The position numbers were made by a program, and so were the translations under genes. 64,000 bases of DNA from CAWDVH01 sp963805705 (GTDB lineage Bacteria; Actinomycetota; Actinomycetes; Streptosporangiales; Streptosporangiaceae). The stretch lies in NCBI GenBank assembly GCA_963805705.1, contig CAWDVH010000001.1, positions 868,001 to 932,000 on the forward strand, given 5' to 3'. The notes below the pieces were generated by a model. It was given only the letters and a program-made list of their open reading frames with translations, had not been told where the DNA came from and searched no databases. Positions 44,736-53,700 of the stretch are shown here, piece after piece; within the stretch, counting starts at the first letter, position 1, and each line of letters begins with the position of its first letter.

Positions 44736-45602
44736 GTGGAGGACAGCGAGGATGCCGGGCGCAGCTCCGACGATCTGTGGCCGCCGTTCGGGCCGGCGTG
44801 GCTGCCCGATCGCGGCGCCCGTTTTCACCAGCTGCAGCGGGAGCGTGCCGGTGATCAGCGCGGCCTTGGTCAGGGCGGCCGTGATCAGCGCGGTCGCGGA
44901 CGGAGCCGGCAGCACCCGTCCTTGTCCCGCGGCGAGATCGTCGACGCCGCCATCGCCATCGCCGATGCTGACGGCGCCGACGCCGTCAGCATGCGGCGGA
45001 TCGCTCAGGTGCTCAGGTCGGGCACGATGTCCCTGTACTGGCATGTGGCCAGCAAGGAGCACCTGCTCGAGCTGATGCTCGACGCCATGCTCGCCGAGGT
45101 GGACGTCCCGGAGCCGACCGGCGACTGGCAGGCCGACCTGCGGGCCCAGGCGCGCAGCACCAGGACGGTACTGCTGCGCCACCGCTGGGTGATCGACTTC
45201 ATCGGCGCCCGCCCCTCACTCGGGCCCAATACCCTGCGCAACCTCGACCGGTCAATCGCCACTCTCGGCGGCCTGGATATCGACACCGCAACCGCCATAA
45301 ATGCCCTGCAGACGGTGAACACCTACGTATCGGGGGCGGTGCTGCGCGAGTTCCAGGAGATACGCGTCCAGCGCGAGCAGGAGAAGATCGACGTGGGCGG
45401 GGATGACTTCGCGGCCGGCTTTGCCGCCTGGCGGGAGAAACTGGCGGCCACCGGCCAGTTCGACCATTTCCTGCGGATACTCAACGACGACGTGGACCCT
45501 GACGCCGAGGAGACCAGGGACGAGCGTTTCGAATTCGGCCTGGACTGCGTGCTGGACGGGATCGCCGCGAAGGTAGCGCCAGGCACGGGCCAGGAAACGT
45601 GA
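44736..45602 (+). CDS. TetR family regulator with TetR_C domain
   Basis: 288 residues. The first 60 residues are an unusual polar extension rich in Arg, Gln and Gly (RERAGDQRGLGQGGRDQRGRG in part). Helix-turn-helix at about 62-108: LSRGEIVDAAIAIADADGADAVSMRRIAQVLRSGTMSLYWHVASKEHLLELML. The rest is the TetR_C type ligand domain. The GTG at 44736 has AGGGGAG eight nt upstream. It should repress itself and the divergent DrrAB genes through the GTAC-N3-GTAC sites. Confidence 0.93.
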   Translation: MEDSEDAGRSSDDLWPPFGPAWLPDRGARFHQLQRERAGDQRGLGQGGRDQRGRGRSRQHPSLSRGEIVDAAIAIADADGADAVSMRRIAQVLRSGTMSLYWHVASKEHLLELMLDAMLAEVDVPEPTGDWQADLRAQARSTRTVLLRHRWVIDFIGARPSLGPNTLRNLDRSIATLGGLDIDTATAINALQTVNTYVSGAVLREFQEIRVQREQEKIDVGGDDFAAGFAAWREKLAATGQFDHFLRILNDDVDPDAEETRDERFEFGLDCVLDGIAAKVAPGTGQET

Positions 45603-45715
45603 TGCTGGCCGGCGGCAGGCACTGGGCGGCAGCATTTGGAGGGCCGGCACCGGGAGGCCGCAGGGGGAGGCCGGCGCCGGGAGCGCGTTGCGGGCCGCGC
45701 TGAGAGAATCGCCTG

Positions 45716-46414
45716 ATGAGCACACTGACGCGGGCCGGCGCGCAGGCCGCGCTGGCGGGCGGGTACGGCAACCTGAGCGAGGTGGCCGGCCAGCTCAGCG
45801 AGACCAGCATGATGCTGCCCAGCCGCTGTGCGGGGTGGACGGTCGGCGACGTTCTCTACCATCAGCTGCTCGACGCCCGCCGCGCGCTGCGGACGTTCGC
45901 CAGCCCGTCGGGCGACCCGGCGGATGTCGACGACATCTCGTACTGGCGGGCGTACGGACCGCACAGCGGCCAGCCCGCGGCGCTCGGCAGCGCGGGAGCG
46001 GCGCAGCACGCCCGGCATGTACGGATCGCCGCATCGGCTTACGCCGCGGACGAACTGGCCTGGGAGTGGCGGGAAACCTCGGACGCCGCCCTGCGGGCCG
46101 CCCGCGCCTGCCCGCACGAGGCGCTGGCCACCCAGGGGCACTCGCTGCGGACGGCCGACTTCATCGCCACGCTGGCCGTCGAGTCGGCCATCCACTACCT
46201 CGACCTGACCGTCGCCCTGCCATCGGCTCCGGCCCCGGATGCGACCTCGCTCGCCCTGGTCAGGCGGGTGCTTGACGGGCTGCTTGGCACTCCGATGCCG
46301 GCCCGGTGGGATGACATCACCTGCGCGCTCACCGGCACGGGCCGCCTGGCGGTCACCGCCGCGGATCGCTCCGTCATGGGAGCGCTGGCCGAGCGGCTGC
46401 CGCTCTTCGGCTGA
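45716..46414 (+). CDS. Maleylpyruvate isomerase-family mycothiol-dependent protein
   Basis: 232 residues. The N-terminal MDMPI/DinB-like four-helix bundle has 'CAGWTVGDVLYHQLLDARRAL' with metal-type His, 'ESAIHYLDLTVAL' and a C-terminal MDMPI_C-like part ('DDITCALTGTGRLAVTAADRSV'). The family includes mycothiol-dependent maleylpyruvate isomerases and many enzymes of unknown thiol chemistry; only actinomycetes make mycothiol. Substrate is unknown. It is monocistronic. A second member lies at 59257-59898. Confidence 0.85.
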   Translation: MSTLTRAGAQAALAGGYGNLSEVAGQLSETSMMLPSRCAGWTVGDVLYHQLLDARRALRTFASPSGDPADVDDISYWRAYGPHSGQPAALGSAGAAQHARHVRIAASAYAADELAWEWRETSDAALRAARACPHEALATQGHSLRTADFIATLAVESAIHYLDLTVALPSAPAPDATSLALVRRVLDGLLGTPMPARWDDITCALTGTGRLAVTAADRSVMGALAERLPLFG

Positions 46415-46714
46415 CGCGGCTGGAGCCCCGGCACCTGGCCAATCCGGCTGCGAACCGGACAAATCGGTGCCATCCGCCTCCGGCGATCGCACGTGATCAG
46501 AGCGAACTGGCCAGACAGGGGAACATCCGGCGGCCAGATGGTGTTTGATGGGGCTGGTTGCATTCGTGGCTTGCCGCACGTGTGACAGTGCCTGCCGGAT
46601 CCGGCAGCGGGGTCTTCAGCACTGGGAGCCCGGCCTCAGGAAAGGGCGTACCGTCGCAGCAACCCGGGATCCTCATCCGTGGATTCCGGAGATCGTTCAA
46701 GTAGGAGAATGTAC
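46415..46714. other. Upstream region of the cold-shock gene, 300 bp
   Basis: No coding signal. It probably contains the promoter and a long 5' leader of the cold-shock gene, as is usual for csp mRNAs, but I cannot point to a defined -10/-35 pair or a specific RNA fold. Confidence 0.4.
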
Positions 46715-46918
46715 ATGCCTCAGGGCACCGTGAAGTGGTTCAACGCCGACAAGGGCTATGGCTTCATCGCCCCGGACGATGGTACCGCAGACGTCTTCGT
46801 TCACCACTCCGCGATTCAGGTTGACGGCTTCCGCAGTCTTCAGGAGAACCAGCGGGTCGAGTTCACCGCCGGCCAGGGCGCCAAGGGCCCGCAGGCTGAG
46901 CAGGTCCGCCCGCTCTGA
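46715..46918 (+). CDS. Cold-shock protein (CspA family)
   Basis: 67 residues, the classical length. RNP1 'KGYGFIAPDD' and RNP2 'VFVHHSAIQ' are intact, with the start MPQGTVKWFNADKGYG. It binds single-stranded RNA and DNA and melts mRNA structure. ATG 46715 has AGGAGA upstream; a longer in-frame start at 46679 has no support. A strong intrinsic terminator follows 56 bp past the stop. Confidence 0.96.
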   Translation: MPQGTVKWFNADKGYGFIAPDDGTADVFVHHSAIQVDGFRSLQENQRVEFTAGQGAKGPQAEQVRPL

Positions 46919-46974
46919 CCTAACCGACCCGGCCGCAAGGCCAAGGAGATCCGCCTGGCGGGCTCCATGACGGG

Positions 46975-47016
46975 GTAAGGGGTGGCTCCTTCGGGAGCCG
47001 CCCCTTACTCGTTTTT
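46975..47016 (+). terminator. Intrinsic terminator after the cold-shock gene
   Basis: A 15-bp stem (46975-46989 with 46994-47008, one G-T pair) capped by a TTCG tetraloop (46990-46993), followed by a T-tract (47012-47016). This is the clearest textbook terminator in the window. Confidence 0.95.
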
Positions 47017-47189
47017 CACGGGCTCACGCGGTGCGTGCGCCCGTTTTCGTAGGCCTGGCCCCTGGCCGTAGCGGGCCGGGCCCTGCGCATTGTTCGCCTG
47101 TCCTGGCCCGCTCGGGCTGCTCTTAGCGCAGCCATCGCAGTCAGCAAATGTCTGTAGGCTGGCTGCCCCGCCACATCGAAGGTGCGCTC

Positions 47190-48356
47190 ATGGACCGACC
47201 GCTGCTGAACCGCCGGATGTCCGGCATGGGCACGACGATCTTCGCGGAGATGTCCGCCCTGGCCGTCGCCACCGGCGCGATCAATCTCGGCCAGGGCTTC
47301 CCGGATACCGACGGCCCGCGGGAGATCGCTCAGGCAGCCGCGGACGCGGTACTCGCCGGGCGCGGCAACCAGTACCCGCCGGGGCCGGGCATCCCGGAGC
47401 TGCGGCAGGCGATTGCCGAGCATCAGAAGCGGTTTTACCAGCTGGCGGTGGACCCGGACACAGAGGTCCTGGTGACGGCCGGGGCGACCGAGGCCATCGC
47501 CGCGGCGATGCTCGCCCTCCTGGAGCCGGGCGATGAGGTCATCGCCTTCGAGCCCTACTACGACTCCTACGCCGCCTGCATCGCGATGGCCGGGGCGGCC
47601 AGGGTCCCGATCACGCTGCGCCCGCCGTCCTTCAGGCCCGACATCGGCGCCCTCGCCGACGCCGTTACCCCCCGTACCCGCCTGATACTGCTGAACTCGC
47701 CGCACAACCCGACCGGCATGGTCCTGACGGGCGGCGAGCTGGCCGCGATCGCCGAGCTAGCCGTCGAGCGTGACCTGATCGTGGTGACGGACGAGGTCTA
47801 CGAGCACATCGTCTTCGATGGCGAGCACATCCCGATCGCCTCCCTGCCGGGCATGCGCGAGCGGACCGTATCGATCAGCTCGGCCGGCAAGACATTCTCC
47901 TTTACCGGCTGGAAGATCGGCTGGGTGACAGGGACGGCCGAGCTGGTGGCCGCGGTCCGCACGACCAAGCAGTTCCTCACGTTCGTCAGCGGCGGGCCGT
48001 TCCAGTACGCGATCGCCACCGGCCTGGGCCTGGCGGACGCCTTCTACGCCGATCTCGCGGACGGCCTGCGGCGCAAGCGGGACCTCCTGGCCACCGGCCT
48101 GGCGCAGGCGGGCTTCGATGTCTTCCCCCCGCAGGGCACCTATTTCATCACCACCGACATCTCGCCGCTGGGCGAGCAGGACGGGGTGGCGTTCTGCCGG
48201 GCGCTGCCGGGCCGCTGCGGCGTCGTGGCCGTTCCCAACGCGGTCTTTTACGATGATGCGCAGGCCGGGCGCAGCCAGGTGCGGTTCGCGTTCTGCAAGC
48301 GGGACGAGATCCTGGCCGAGGCCGCGGTGCGCCTCCAGCGCATCCGGTCACGCTGA
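47190..48356 (+). CDS. Class I/II pyridoxal-phosphate aminotransferase
   Basis: 388 residues. Fold type I: 'INLGQGFPDTDGP', 'QYPPGPGIPELRQAIAEHQKRF', 'TAGATEAIAAAMLALLEPGDEV', 'NSPHNPTG', 'VVTDEVYEHIVFDG' and Schiff-base Lys in 'SISSAGKTFSFTGWKIGW'. It is closest to the methionine/kynurenine aminotransferase group often annotated as N-succinyldiaminopimelate aminotransferase DapC in actinomycetes. Substrate needs a test. The start is ATG 47190 with GAAGGTG six nt upstream; the in-frame GTG further left is unlikely. Confidence 0.92.
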   Translation: MDRPLLNRRMSGMGTTIFAEMSALAVATGAINLGQGFPDTDGPREIAQAAADAVLAGRGNQYPPGPGIPELRQAIAEHQKRFYQLAVDPDTEVLVTAGATEAIAAAMLALLEPGDEVIAFEPYYDSYAACIAMAGAARVPITLRPPSFRPDIGALADAVTPRTRLILLNSPHNPTGMVLTGGELAAIAELAVERDLIVVTDEVYEHIVFDGEHIPIASLPGMRERTVSISSAGKTFSFTGWKIGWVTGTAELVAAVRTTKQFLTFVSGGPFQYAIATGLGLADAFYADLADGLRRKRDLLATGLAQAGFDVFPPQGTYFITTDISPLGEQDGVAFCRALPGRCGVVAVPNAVFYDDAQAGRSQVRFAFCKRDEILAEAAVRLQRIRSR

Positions 48357-48442
48357 GCGGCCGGCGCTGCGGCGCGGGGTAATATCCGCCGGGGAACGTA
48401 ACATCATGCTGTGTCCGCAGATGACGAGCACAGGAGGCCGAC

Positions 48443-48874
48443 GTGACCCTCGCGCAGGATGCCAGCGGCCCGGCAGCACCGGGTCCGCGCGCCGAGGTCT
48501 ATCGCGCCGCACGGCAGGACAAGCCGTGGGGGCACGAGATGATCTTCGCCGCCATCGAGGGCAGGTACGCCGGCAAGATCATCTCGGTGATGGCCGGCCA
48601 CTCGCTGAGCCTGCAGTACCACCTGGAGAAAGAGGAGACGATCAGCGTGCTGTCCGGCCAGGCGCTGATCCAGCACGGGCCGCTCGGCGGCGAGCTGACC
48701 GAGCAGATGTTCGGTCCAGGTGACACCATCCATCTCCCCCCCGGTACCGTGCACCGCATCACGGCGGTGGCCGACGTGACGTTCGCGGAGGCCTCGACCG
48801 CCGGGCCCGGCTGGCGGGAGGACGTTGTCCGGCTCGAGGACGCCTACGGCCGGTCGGGTACGAGCCAGCCCTGA
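48443..48874 (+). CDS. Cupin, mannose-6-phosphate isomerase-like
   Basis: 143 residues, a single beta-barrel. 'DKPWGHEMIFAAIEGRYAGKIISVMAGHSLSLQYHLEKEETISVLSGQALIQHG' contains the metal-binding His/Glu pattern (QYHLEKEE) and 'IHLPPGTVHRITAVADV' the second His. It resembles type-II phosphomannose isomerase C-terminal or dTDP-sugar-type cupins. The GTG at 48443 has AGGAGG upstream. It stands alone, so the sugar substrate is unknown. Confidence 0.88.
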   Translation: MTLAQDASGPAAPGPRAEVYRAARQDKPWGHEMIFAAIEGRYAGKIISVMAGHSLSLQYHLEKEETISVLSGQALIQHGPLGGELTEQMFGPGDTIHLPPGTVHRITAVADVTFAEASTAGPGWREDVVRLEDAYGRSGTSQP

Positions 48875-49260
48875 CCCCTGGACCGTCCGCCCGCCACGCG
48901 GCCATGCGAGGCGGGGAACAGAGTGGCCTGCTGGTAGCGTTACGTCCACAGCGGCACGTATTGCCGCCACTCCCGCGGGCGAGCAGCCCGCGAGGTCGCT
49001 TGTGTGAGTAGTTCGCTTCCCGGCGTGTCTTTCGCCGCTGTCGCCGACGCCCCTCCCGCGACGCGGCCCACCGAAGCAACTGATGGAGTTCACTTCATGG
49101 CGTATAACGCTGCACGTCGGCGTTCCCCTGCCCGCACGCAGTCCGCTGGCCGTACGCAGTCCCCCGGCCGCCCGCAGCGCGGTTCCGCCGCCGGGCGGCG
49201 CCGGCGGCTCCCGCCCGGCCCGCACCGCAGTCCCAGCTTGACCGCGCCCTCAACGACGCG

Positions 49261-50634
49261 ATGCAGGTCCCGCAGCCGGAGGCGACCACCTTCGCCGCGC
49301 TCGGCCTGCCGGCTCCCCTGGTCAGCGCGCTGGCCGCGCGCGAGATTCATGTCCCGTTCTCCATCCAGGCCCGCGCCCTCCCCGACGCCCTGGCTGGCCG
49401 GGACGTCCTCGGCCGCGCCCAGACGGGATCGGGCAAGACGCTTGCGTTTGGCCTCCCGGTTATGGCCAGGCTCGCGGCGTCGGCCGGAAAGCGGCGCGAG
49501 AAGGCGCCGCGCGCGCTCGTGCTGGTTCCCACTCGCGAGCTGGCCTGCCAGGTCGCTGACGTGATCGAGCCGCTGGGCCGGGCTATCGGCGTCAGCGTCA
49601 CCACGGTCTACGGCGGTGTCTCGATCGGCCGCCAGATCGACCGGGTGCGCCGGGGCGTCGACATTGTCGTGGCCACCCCTGGCCGGCTCATCGACCTGCT
49701 CGACCGCCGTGCGTGCACGCTGTCCGAGATCGAGATCACGGTGATCGACGAGGCGGATCATATGGCCGATCTTGGCTTCCTGCCGGCCGTGACGCGCATC
49801 CTGGACGAGACGCCCGCGGGCGGCCAGCGGATGCTGTTCTCCGCCACGCTGGATCGCGGCGTCGGGCAGCTCGTTACCCGCTACCTCACCGATCCCGCGC
49901 TGCACGCCGTGCCGCACGAGGCGCCGGCCGCGGGCGAGGCCGAGCACAGCGTGCTCGTGCTCTCCGCCCAGGACAAGGTGCCCGTCGCGGCGGAGATCGC
50001 CAGCCGCCCCGCCCGGACCCTGTTCTTCGTGCGGACCAAGCATGGCGCCGACCGGCTGGCCAAGCAGTTCAGCCGGGCTGGCGTCGAGGCGGCGGCGATC
50101 CACGGAAACCTGAACCAGAATCAGCGGCAGCGCGCCCTCGCGGGATTCGCGGCCGGCCATCCCCGCGTCCTGGTCGCCACCGACGTCGCCGCCCGCGGCA
50201 TTCACGTCGATGACATCGAGCTCGTCGTTCACTTCGACCCGCCGAATGACCACAAGGACTACCTGCACCGCTCGGGCCGCACGGCCAGGGCCGGCGCTAC
50301 CGGGATGGTCGTCGCCCTCGTCGAGCACGGGCAGGTCCGCGAGGTCGAGCGGATGCACGACGCCGCCGGCGGTCACGCCGACCCGGCACAATGTCGAGGC
50401 CGGTCACCACGTCGTCCGCGAGATCGCGACCTCGGGGACGCCGGTGCCGCCCGCCCCGGCTCCCGTCCGTCAGCTGACACCGGCCGGCGGACGGTCCGCA
50501 GCGCGCGGCCGGCGGTCCCGGCCGGGACGGGCACAGCCGGGACGGGTACGGGCGGGACGGGCACGGCCGCCGGCGCCGGCCCGCTCCGAGCTCGGCCAGA
50601 AGAGCCAGGGCCTGATATCGCGATAGCTGGCTGA
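49261..50634 (+). CDS. DEAD-box RNA helicase, apparently frameshifted at both ends
   Basis: The core is complete: Q-motif FSIQARALPDAL, I AQTGSGKT, Ia PTRELA, II DEAD, III SAT, IV to VI ending HRSGRTARAG. ATG 49261 has no ribosome site and begins inside the family's region. Upstream, ATG 49097 (GGAG 8 nt before) starts a basic Arg-rich segment typical of the true N-terminus, but in another frame; a one-base loss near 49160-49200 would join them. At the 3' end, after 'VERMHDAAG', the expected sequence (VTPTRHNVEAGHHVVREIATSGTP) continues in the other frame to 50626, as if one extra G lies at 50369-50372. Either assembly errors or a decaying gene. Confidence 0.8.
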   Translation: MQVPQPEATTFAALGLPAPLVSALAAREIHVPFSIQARALPDALAGRDVLGRAQTGSGKTLAFGLPVMARLAASAGKRREKAPRALVLVPTRELACQVADVIEPLGRAIGVSVTTVYGGVSIGRQIDRVRRGVDIVVATPGRLIDLLDRRACTLSEIEITVIDEADHMADLGFLPAVTRILDETPAGGQRMLFSATLDRGVGQLVTRYLTDPALHAVPHEAPAAGEAEHSVLVLSAQDKVPVAAEIASRPARTLFFVRTKHGADRLAKQFSRAGVEAAAIHGNLNQNQRQRALAGFAAGHPRVLVATDVAARGIHVDDIELVVHFDPPNDHKDYLHRSGRTARAGATGMVVALVEHGQVREVERMHDAAGGHADPAQCRGRSPRRPRDRDLGDAGAARPGSRPSADTGRRTVRSARPAVPAGTGTAGTGTGGTGTAAGAGPLRARPEEPGPDIAIAG

Positions 50635-50653
50635 AAGCACATACGGCCGGAAA

Positions 50654-50701
50654 CACATACGGCACGGGCCACCGCATGACGCGGGGCCCGTGCCGTATGT
50701 G
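50654..50701. terminator. Bidirectional hairpin between convergent genes
   Basis: Perfect 17-bp stem (50654-50670 with 50685-50701) around a 14-nt loop; CACATACGGCACGGGCC on the left arm. The CACATACGGC motif is repeated once more at about 50638-50647. It separates the helicase and protease transcripts. Confidence 0.7.
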
Positions 50702-50742
50702 CTGTCCCGCGGGAGCCGGTCAGGCCCCCGCGGGACGGCCAG

Positions 50743-53700
50743 TTACTTGATCTTGTACTTGTACGGGAAGACGGCCAGCTCGTTGCCCGCCGTCTGGCCG
50801 TACGGCGGGATGTCGCCGGTGAAGACATCGACGTACAGGCTGCCCCGCACGACCGTGCCCGCCGCGCCGGACGGCGTGATGGTCACGTTGATGACGGCCG
50901 ACTGGCCCGGGTTGATGACCACCGGCGAGAACGGGGCCGCCGCGTTGACGGCCACCTGCCAGAAGTCACCGGAGGCCGAGGTGACCGCCGGGTCGAACGC
51001 CTTCGCCGCGACGCTCATGACCATGTTCGCCGTGGCGGCTGGCGCGCCGCCCGCCGGGTACGGCCCGCATTCGCTCGGCAGCGCACCCCAGAGCCCGGTC
51101 GCCACGGTGCCGCCCGAGGTGTAGGAGCCGGACGGGCTGGTCGAGCAGAGCGACCCGGGGCCGGGCGGAGCGCTGGACAGGTCCGGGTCGCCGGTGTTCG
51201 GGCCGAAGTCGAACTGGATCGGCACGCTCGCACTGGACGCGACCGAGACGCTGGAGGTCTCCGACGGCACCAGCCATTGCGGCTCGCCCACCGGCGGCAG
51301 CGGCATCCCGCTGTCGATGGTGCCGAACTGCGTTATCAGCGTCATGGAGGCGATGGTGTTGAGCCGGGGATCGATGAAGAAGTCCTCCGGCGCAGCCCCG
51401 TTGTTGGTGATCTTCACCGGCACGGTCACCGGGGTGCCCGCGGCCAGCCTGGTGCTCGCGCTATCGGGCAGCCCGGCTGCGCTCGCGCTGACGTTGTTGA
51501 ACCGGATGTTGCCGGTAAATGGCTGGGAGACCTCGTTCCCGGCCACCGGATTGGCGAAGTCCACGATGAGGGTCCAGTTACCGGCCGCCGGGTGGAGCGT
51601 GTTGGCGGTCAGGGCCAGGCCCGGCGTCAGGCTGAGCTTCCCGGTAGTAAAGCCGGTCTCCAGGAAATTCTGCCCGTAGCCGCGGATGTCACCGCTCGGG
51701 CTGATCAGGTAGGCGCCGACCGGGTTGGTCGGGTCATTGGTGAGCGAGACGTTCGCGGTGACGTCCTTGACGCCGGGGCGGACGTGGAATTCGTAGTAGG
51801 CGATCTGCCCCTGGCCGGGAGGACGGCCGTTGCCGCCGGTCAGCACGCCGCGGAAGGCGCCGCCCCGAGCGACGTTCACCACGCTGCGCAGCGTCACCGG
51901 GATCGAGTTCCGCTCGACGCCGACGAAGCGGTCGACGCCGCCGCGCGACGAAGTAAGCACAATCGAGCCCGCCGCGTCGCCGGGCCGGGCGGGAGTGGCG
52001 GCCCGGACGACGACCGTCCGGCTCCGGCCGGGGCGCAGCACGATGGTGCGCGGAGACACCGCGCCGAACGGGACGAACCGCTGGGTGGCCACCCGCCACG
52101 GGATGGTCCCGTTGGTCCCGCCATCAGCGGCGACGATGCCGAAGATGACGCCCGTCCAGGTGCCCGCGACCGGTGCCCGCACGTCCGAGTTGCCGAAGTT
52201 CCCGACGCCCTGCGGCAGGGAGTGCGCCGCGAACCGGCCGCGCGGGTCGATCAGGATCAGCCGCACCCTGGCGTTGTTGCCAGAGCCGGCCGCCGCCGGG
52301 TAGGCGATGGAGGCATCGAGCCGGTTCGCGCCCGGCCGGACGCGGAAGTGGAAGACCTGGTAGTTGTTCGGCAGGCCCTGGAAGCCGTCAAACTGGTTGC
52401 TGGTGGCGTCGTTCAGCGTGGCGTGGCCGGTCTGCACGTTCTGGTCGGGCCCGAAGGTACGCCCGCGCAGGTGCACGACCTGGGTCCGGGCGCCGGTGTT
52501 GGTGACCGTGACCGGCCAGCTGTGCGTGCTGCCGGTGGTGCCGATGGCGTTGAGCCGGTTCTTGCTGAGCAGCAGGGTGTTGCCCACGTGGTGCGCCTTG
52601 TGGATGGACTCGGCCAGCAGGACCGCCTTATAGCTGTTCAGCAGCCCGGATCCCTGCTCGACGGCGGGGGTACCAAGGTCGGTGGCGGTACTGGTCAGGA
52701 TCTGCTTGACCAGCGCAGGCGTGGGGGCGGCGCCGCCGTGGGTCTTCTCGTAAGCCTGGATGACCAGCGCCGCGGCGCCGGCGATGAAGGGCGAGGACTG
52801 GCTGGTGCCGCCGCTCTCCTCGATGTCCGAGGGCTGACCGAGGAGGTTGATGCATCCGGCGAAGTTCGGGCTGGCCTCGCACGAGGCGAAGCTCGCCTCC
52901 CCGGGGGCGACCAGGCTGACCGTGCCGCCGTCCTCGATGAACCCGCCCGAGCTCAGCGAGCTGATGTTGTCGTTCAGCCAGCCGGTCGTGGCGAAGTAGC
53001 GGGCCGCCGCGTAGTTGGTCTGGGCGTAGAAACGCAGGTCGGTCGACGCGCCGGCCGAGATGACCTTGGGGTCGGTCGCCGGCGAGCCGATGGTGTTGGT
53101 CGAGCCCGCGTCGCCGGTGGAGACGGTGACCACGACGCCGGCCGCGACCGCCGCGTCGTCGAACTGCTTGGTCGCGTCGAGCGAGGTCACGTCGGGGAAC
53201 GGGGTGGAGTCGAACGACTCGTTGATCACGTTGACGTGGTCGGTCTGGACCGCGTAGTTGATGGCCTGCAGGAAGTTGGACTCGGTGGTGAGGCTGAACT
53301 CGCTGAAGACCTTCAGCCCGACCAGCGAGGCGCCGGGGGCCACGCCCTCAATGCGGATGTTGCACGGGTTCGTACCGGCCTGGGCGCTGAATCCGCTGAC
53401 GTTGTAGACGTGGTGGCCCTGGCCGGCGATCGTGTTGGCGTCCAGGAACGCCTCGTCGCCGCTGGTCGGCGCGTTCGGCCCGTCGCCGCTGAAGTCCTGG
53501 TAGTCGGAGAACGCGCTGCTGGCGGGATTGGCGGGGTTGCGCAGGAAGTTCACGTTGTTCGGGTCGATGCCGTCGGCGATCCAGGCCACCTTCACGCCCG
53601 CGCCGGTGATGCCCAGCGAGCGCGCGGTCTTGGCGTGCGGGTTGTCCGAGGCGGTATTGGTGGTCTGGAGGCCCTCGGGATCGAGCAGGGCCTTGCCGTT

